From: Candidatus Dormiibacterota bacterium
GTDB lineage: Bacteria > Chloroflexota > Dormibacteria > Aeolococcales > Bog-877
Length of the DNA: 44,372 bases
Direction: 5' to 3'
Assembly (NCBI GenBank): GCA_027306595.1
Contig: DAHUZI010000032.1
Coordinates: 1-44,372 of the forward strand
The position numbers and the translations under genes are program-made. Positions within the stretch are counted from its first letter, which is position 1, and every line of letters starts with the position of its first letter. The notes below the pieces were generated by a model, which saw only the letters and a list, made by a program, of their open reading frames with translations, had not been told where the DNA came from and did no database searches. Positions 40,902 through 44,372 of this stretch are shown piece by piece.

Positions 40902-41849
40902 CTATCCCGGTGGTGGCTCCCCGTCCGACGCCCCGGCATCGCCGTGGAAGGCGAGGTAGGCGGGGAGGAGGAGCACCGGGAGGTCGACCCCGCCGAGCCG
41001 GAGGCCCGGGTCCTCCAGCTCGCGCAGCCCCAGCCCCGGCGCCGGGGCGCGCCGCGGCGGGCGTCGCAGGGCGGCAAGATCCCCGCCGGCCGCCCAGAAG
41101 CCGAGGGCGGGCCGGGCGGCCGGCGCCGCCGTGGCCGCTCCCGCCTGCACCCGGACCTTTGGCGCGGCGATCGGCGGGGTCGGCAGGGCTGTTCCCGACG
41201 GGGCGGCCCCCGGCTTCTGGGCGTCCCCGGCGGGGGCCCGGCGCCGAGCACGGAGCCGCTCGAGCAGGAGCGCCTTGGGCCGGCCGCGCCACGCCAGGAT
41301 CAGGAAGGGGTCGCGGTCGAAGGCCTCCGCGAGCAGGTACGTGACGGCCGCGATGTGTTTGCACGGGTTGGCCCAGTCCGGGCAGCTGCACTCGGTGACG
41401 AGGTCGCCCCGCCGGCTGGGGAAGAGGTCGACGCCGCAGGCGGCGAACGCCTCCTCGAGCCCCTCCGGCATCTCCCCCGCGAGCAGGCTGGCGAGGAACG
41501 CCGCCCTGGCGGCCATCGCGGCCTCGACCCGCTCCCAGTCCTTGTCGGCGAGGGCGAGCAGGCGCAGCGTCACCCGGTATGGCTGGGGCCGGGAGCCCTG
41601 GACCCGGGCCCGCACCTCGCCGGGCTCGACGGCCAGCCCCAGCACCTGGCCCTGACGGGCGTAGCGGCGGCCCCGCTCCAGGCGGGAGCCGGGGTCGAGC
41701 CGCTCCAGCACCTCGAGGAACCGCCGCGACCACCAACTCTCGCCGATCGTCCCCCGCTGGCTCTCGGCCCGGATGCCGCCGGCGGGGCGGGGCACCATGG
41801 GGGGCGGGTACCAGTCCCGTCCATACCCCCAGCTCCTGCGGCGGGGCAT
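40902..41849 (-). CDS. SWIM zinc finger protein
   Basis: A 315-residue protein. A SWIM zinc finger (CxCx-n-CxH) is present as ECSCPDWANPCKHIAAVTYLLAEAF near residue 155, preceded by the usual EPGEVRARVQGSRPQPYRVTLRL beta segment that occurs before SWIM in SNF2-associated proteins. The N-terminus (RRSWGYGRDWYPP, then SWWSRRFLEVLERL) matches SWIM partners of SNF2 helicases. The C-terminal 120 residues are Ala/Pro-rich. Its ATG follows the helicase TGA with no gap, so the two are translated from one message. It probably acts with the helicase on DNA or protein; no biochemical role can be read from sequence. Confidence 0.88.
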   Translation of the reverse strand: MPRRRSWGYGRDWYPPPMVPRPAGGIRAESQRGTIGESWWSRRFLEVLERLDPGSRLERGRRYARQGQVLGLAVEPGEVRARVQGSRPQPYRVTLRLLALADKDWERVEAAMAARAAFLASLLAGEMPEGLEEAFAACGVDLFPSRRGDLVTECSCPDWANPCKHIAAVTYLLAEAFDRDPFLILAWRGRPKALLLERLRARRRAPAGDAQKPGAAPSGTALPTPPIAAPKVRVQAGAATAAPAARPALGFWAAGGDLAALRRPPRRAPAPGLGLRELEDPGLRLGGVDLPVLLLPAYLAFHGDAGASDGEPPPG

Positions 41850-44372
41850 TCAGACGTCCCCGACGGAGCCGGCGTCGAGGGCGACCAGGCGGCGCAGGTC
41901 GGCGGTCGACAGCTCCGTGATCCAGGCGTCGCCACCGCCGACGACGCGCTCCGCCAGCCCGCGCTTGCGGGCGATCAGCTCGTCGATCCGCTCCTCGAGG
42001 GTGCCGACGCAGACCAGGGTGCGGACCTGGACCTGGCGGGTCTGGCCGATCCGGAAGGCCCGGTCGGTCGCCTGGTCCTCGACCGCCGCGTTCCACCAGC
42101 GGTCGAAGTGGACGACATGGTTGGCGGCGGTGAGGTTGAGGCCGACCCCGCCCGCCTTCAGCGAGGCCACCAGCACCGGTGGGCCGTCCTCGGCCTGGAA
42201 CCGCGCCACGAGGTCGTCGCGGGCCCGCTTGGCGAGCCCGCCGTGGAGGAAGGCGGCGGGCCGGCCCAGGACCCGCTCGAGGCGCGCCACCAGGAGCTTG
42301 CCCATCTCCACGAACTGGGTGAAGCAGAGGGCCCGCTCCCCCTCGGCCACCACCTCCCCCAGGACCGCCTCCAGCCGGGCGAGCTTGCCCGAGCGCCCCT
42401 CCAGGCGGGAGCCGTCTCCCAGCAGATGGACGGGGTGGTTGCACACCTGCTTGAGCCGGGTGAGGCCCGCCAGCACGAGCCCGCGGCGCTCCACCCCGTC
42501 GGCGCGGTCCACCCGCCGGAGCATCTCCTCGACCACCGCCTGATACAGGCTCGCCTGCTCGCGGGTGAGGGTGCACCACTCGCGGAGCTCGATCTTCGCG
42601 GGCAGGTCGGGGGCGACGTCGGGGTCGGTCTTCCGGCGCCGGAGGATGAACGGCCGGACCGCCCGCCGCAGCCGCTCAGCCGCCCTGTCGTCACCGTCAC
42701 GCTCGATCGGCAGGGCGAAGCGGCGGCGGAAGGCGTCGCGGGACCCGAGCAGACCCGGGTTGAGGATGTCCATCAGCGCGTGGAGGTCGGCGAGCCGGTT
42801 CTCCACCGGGGTCCCGGTGAGGGCGAAGCGGCGGTCGGCCCGAAGTGCGCGGACCGCGCGCGCCTGCTTGGTCTCGGGGTTCTTCACCATCTGGGCCTCG
42901 TCGAGGACGAGCCGGTGCCACCGGACCCCGGCCAGGGTGGCCTGGTCCCGCAGCGCCAACCCGAAGGTCGTGAGCACGAGGTCGGCGGCGCGGGCCCGGC
43001 GCTGGAAGGCCCGGCCGCGCGCGCGCTCGGGGCCGTGGTGGAGGAGGACCCGGAGCTGGGGGGCGAACCGGCGGGCCTCCCGCTCCCAGTTCCCCACCAC
43101 CGACATCGGGGCGACGAGGAGGGTGGCCGGCGGCCGGCGGCCCGGATCGCGGCCGTCCCCCACCACCAGCGCCAGCAGCTGGACGGTCTTGCCCAGGCCC
43201 ATGTCGTCGGCGAGGCAGGCGCCGAGCCCGAGGCGGTCGCAGAAGGCCAGCCAGCCGAGTCCGCGCTCCTGGTACGGGCGCAGAACCCCCTGGAAGCCGT
43301 CCGGCGCGGGCCGGGGCTGAACCCGATCCCCGCCGTCCGCGCCCAGGAGCTGGGAGAGCCAGCCAGTGGCCCGTAGGTCGACGACCGGGAGCCCGAGGCC
43401 GGGGTCACCGAGCCCGAGCCCGATCCGGAACAGGTCGCGGACGGTCGCCTCGGGCTCGCCCCGGCGCCGGAGCGCCGCCAGCGCCCGCTCCAGGTCGGCC
43501 GGGTCCAGCTCCACCCATCGGCCGCGCATCCGGACGAGCGGGGCCTTCCAGGCCGCCAGCCGGCGGAGCTCATCGAGCCCCAGCGTCTCGTCGCCCAGGG
43601 CGACCTCGTACCGGAACTGGCAGAGGCTGTCGAGCCCGAGGACGCCACCGCCCCGGTCGTTGTCGGCGCGCGCGGGCCTGGCGGTCAGCCGCAGCCCGAG
43701 CCGCTCCCGGTCGCGCCGCCACCAGGGCGGGACCATCACCCCGAACCCGGCGTCCTCCAGGGCCGGGACCGCGTCGACCAGAAAGCCGTGTGCCCCCTTC
43801 ACTCCCAGGGGGAGCGCCTCCGGCACCGCCTCCTCGAGGGCCGCCTCCAGCGGCGGCCAGAGCCGGGCCGCCCGGCCGAGATCGGCGAGGAGCCGGTCCT
43901 CGGGGTGCTCGGCACCGCCCGCGAGGCCGGGGTCGAGCACCCCGGCCCAGACGTCGGCGGCCGGGACCACGAGGCTGGGGTCCTCGTTCGACTGGAGGAG
44001 GATCTCGAGCCGCCAGGCGGGATCGTCCGTCCCGCCGGCGGTGGACGGCGCCGGCTCGCTTGCGTCCCCGGCGCCGTCCTTTGGGGGCGCGAGCCGAAAG
44101 CAGATCCGGACCGGGCCCAAGGCGGGGGCGGTGGCAGCCCAGGCGTCGAGGGCCGCCCGCAGCCTGGGGGCCCCGCCGCGGGGACCGGCCACCACCGGAT
44201 CGTCGCCGACCAGGGCGGCGAGGAGGGCGGCGAGCCCCGCCTGGCCACGACCCCGGCGGCCGGCGGCCGCCGGGGCGAGGCGCAGGGTCCCGAGCCGGCG
44301 CCTCGCACCCGCGTCGACCAGCTGCGCGATCGCCCCCAGCAGCAGGGTGGCGGGGTCGGACCCGAGCGGATC
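41850..44372 (-). CDS. SNF2 family DEAD/DEAH-type helicase (5' end beyond window)
   Basis: At least 840 residues; the frame is open to the last base, so the N-terminus is outside. The visible N-terminal half is the SNF2-associated bacterial region. The ATPase core follows: RPYQERGLGWLAFCDRLGLG, Walker A in ADDMGLGKTVQ, LLVAPMSVVGNWERE, the DEAQ box in LVLDEAQMVKN, and ALTGTPVENRLADLH. The C-terminal helicase domain has RALCFTQFVEMGKLL, VASLKAGGVGLNLTAANHVV, and the arginine finger region ATDRAFRIGQTRQV. Such enzymes translocate on double-stranded DNA. It is directly followed by the SWIM gene. It lies next to an insertion-sequence graveyard but shows no decay itself. Confidence 0.93.
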   Translation of the reverse strand, partial: DPLGSDPATLLLGAIAQLVDAGARRRLGTLRLAPAAAGRRGRGQAGLAALLAALVGDDPVVAGPRGGAPRLRAALDAWAATAPALGPVRICFRLAPPKDGAGDASEPAPSTAGGTDDPAWRLEILLQSNEDPSLVVPAADVWAGVLDPGLAGGAEHPEDRLLADLGRAARLWPPLEAALEEAVPEALPLGVKGAHGFLVDAVPALEDAGFGVMVPPWWRRDRERLGLRLTARPARADNDRGGGVLGLDSLCQFRYEVALGDETLGLDELRRLAAWKAPLVRMRGRWVELDPADLERALAALRRRGEPEATVRDLFRIGLGLGDPGLGLPVVDLRATGWLSQLLGADGGDRVQPRPAPDGFQGVLRPYQERGLGWLAFCDRLGLGACLADDMGLGKTVQLLALVVGDGRDPGRRPPATLLVAPMSVVGNWEREARRFAPQLRVLLHHGPERARGRAFQRRARAADLVLTTFGLALRDQATLAGVRWHRLVLDEAQMVKNPETKQARAVRALRADRRFALTGTPVENRLADLHALMDILNPGLLGSRDAFRRRFALPIERDGDDRAAERLRRAVRPFILRRRKTDPDVAPDLPAKIELREWCTLTREQASLYQAVVEEMLRRVDRADGVERRGLVLAGLTRLKQVCNHPVHLLGDGSRLEGRSGKLARLEAVLGEVVAEGERALCFTQFVEMGKLLVARLERVLGRPAAFLHGGLAKRARDDLVARFQAEDGPPVLVASLKAGGVGLNLTAANHVVHFDRWWNAAVEDQATDRAFRIGQTRQVQVRTLVCVGTLEERIDELIARKRGLAERVVGGGDAWITELSTADLRRLVALDAGSVGDV

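Noticed and set aside
38078-41344. A 1088-codon plus-strand open frame
   Set aside because: Only about 375 codons are IS630 transposase. The remainder passes the element's terminal repeat into decayed DNA and antisense to the SWIM gene; it is open only because of GC composition.
40902-44372. DISARM-like or other phage-defence locus
   Set aside because: SNF2 alone is not diagnostic. No methylase, DUF1998, PLD or other defence partner gene is visible, and the SWIM pairing is common chromosomal content.
1-44372. CRISPR arrays, rRNA, tRNA genes and phage attachment sites
   Set aside because: Looked for regularly spaced repeats, conserved rRNA segments and tRNA arms; none found by eye.

Overview
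The window is very GC-rich chromosomal DNA with GTG/TTG starts, strong GGAGG-type ribosome binding sites and long spurious open frames in nearly every register. A coenzyme-F420-type luciferase-like oxidoreductase, a SNF2 helicase paired with a SWIM protein, a KFSSSR-type methionyl-tRNA synthetase and a sedolisin protease together suggest a high-GC actinobacterium or a Chloroflexota/Dormibacterota-like soil lineage. No marker in the window settles the phylum.

Layout. (1) 1-18.6 kb is ordinary mixed-strand chromosome. It holds a J-domain protein, a Bcp-type peroxiredoxin, a small membrane protein, CcdA, dihydrolipoamide dehydrogenase, MetRS, an anchored hypothetical protein, a NifU-domain Fe-S protein, an ATP-grasp enzyme, a DoxX protein, an SDR, a LysE-type exporter coupled to a secreted glycoside-hydrolase-like protein, a nitroreductase with an aldo/keto reductase, and a secreted S53 peptidase with an Ig-like tail. 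(2) 18.6-20.1 kb is gene-poor, with one frameshifted remnant, then a candidate promoter and structured leader. (3) 20.1-36.7 kb is one long co-directional array of twelve genes: substrate-binding protein, two permeases (order C then B), two ABC ATPases, a dihydropyrimidinase/hydantoinase-type amidohydrolase, HyuB, an LLM oxidoreductase, HyuA, a second HyuB, a second amidohydrolase and an SMP-30/gluconolactonase-like protein. (4) 36.7-40.9 kb is a graveyard: a broken FAD oxidoreductase, an IS3 OrfA stub, an IS21 end with frameshifted istB, an IS630 element with matching terminal repeats, and a multiply frameshifted pRiA4b ORF-3-like gene. (5) 40.9-44.4 kb is a SNF2 helicase (running off the window end) and a SWIM zinc-finger gene, translationally abutting.

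The best candidate for an undescribed system is region 3. Its gene content reads as a complete uptake-and-degradation pathway for a cyclic amide or related N-heterocycle. A solute is imported by a Dpp/Opp-type ABC transporter. The ring is opened by metal-dependent cyclic amidohydrolases and by an ATP-dependent HyuA/HyuB (oxoprolinase-type) enzyme, an F420-type oxidoreductase supplies a redox step, and a lactonase-like protein closes the set. Two diverged HyuB subunits share one HyuA and bracket the oxidoreductase. A 16-bp perfect dyad lies just before hyuA. No regulator gene is present, and the array is bordered on both sides by decayed DNA, as expected of an acquired island. The substrate cannot be read from sequence.
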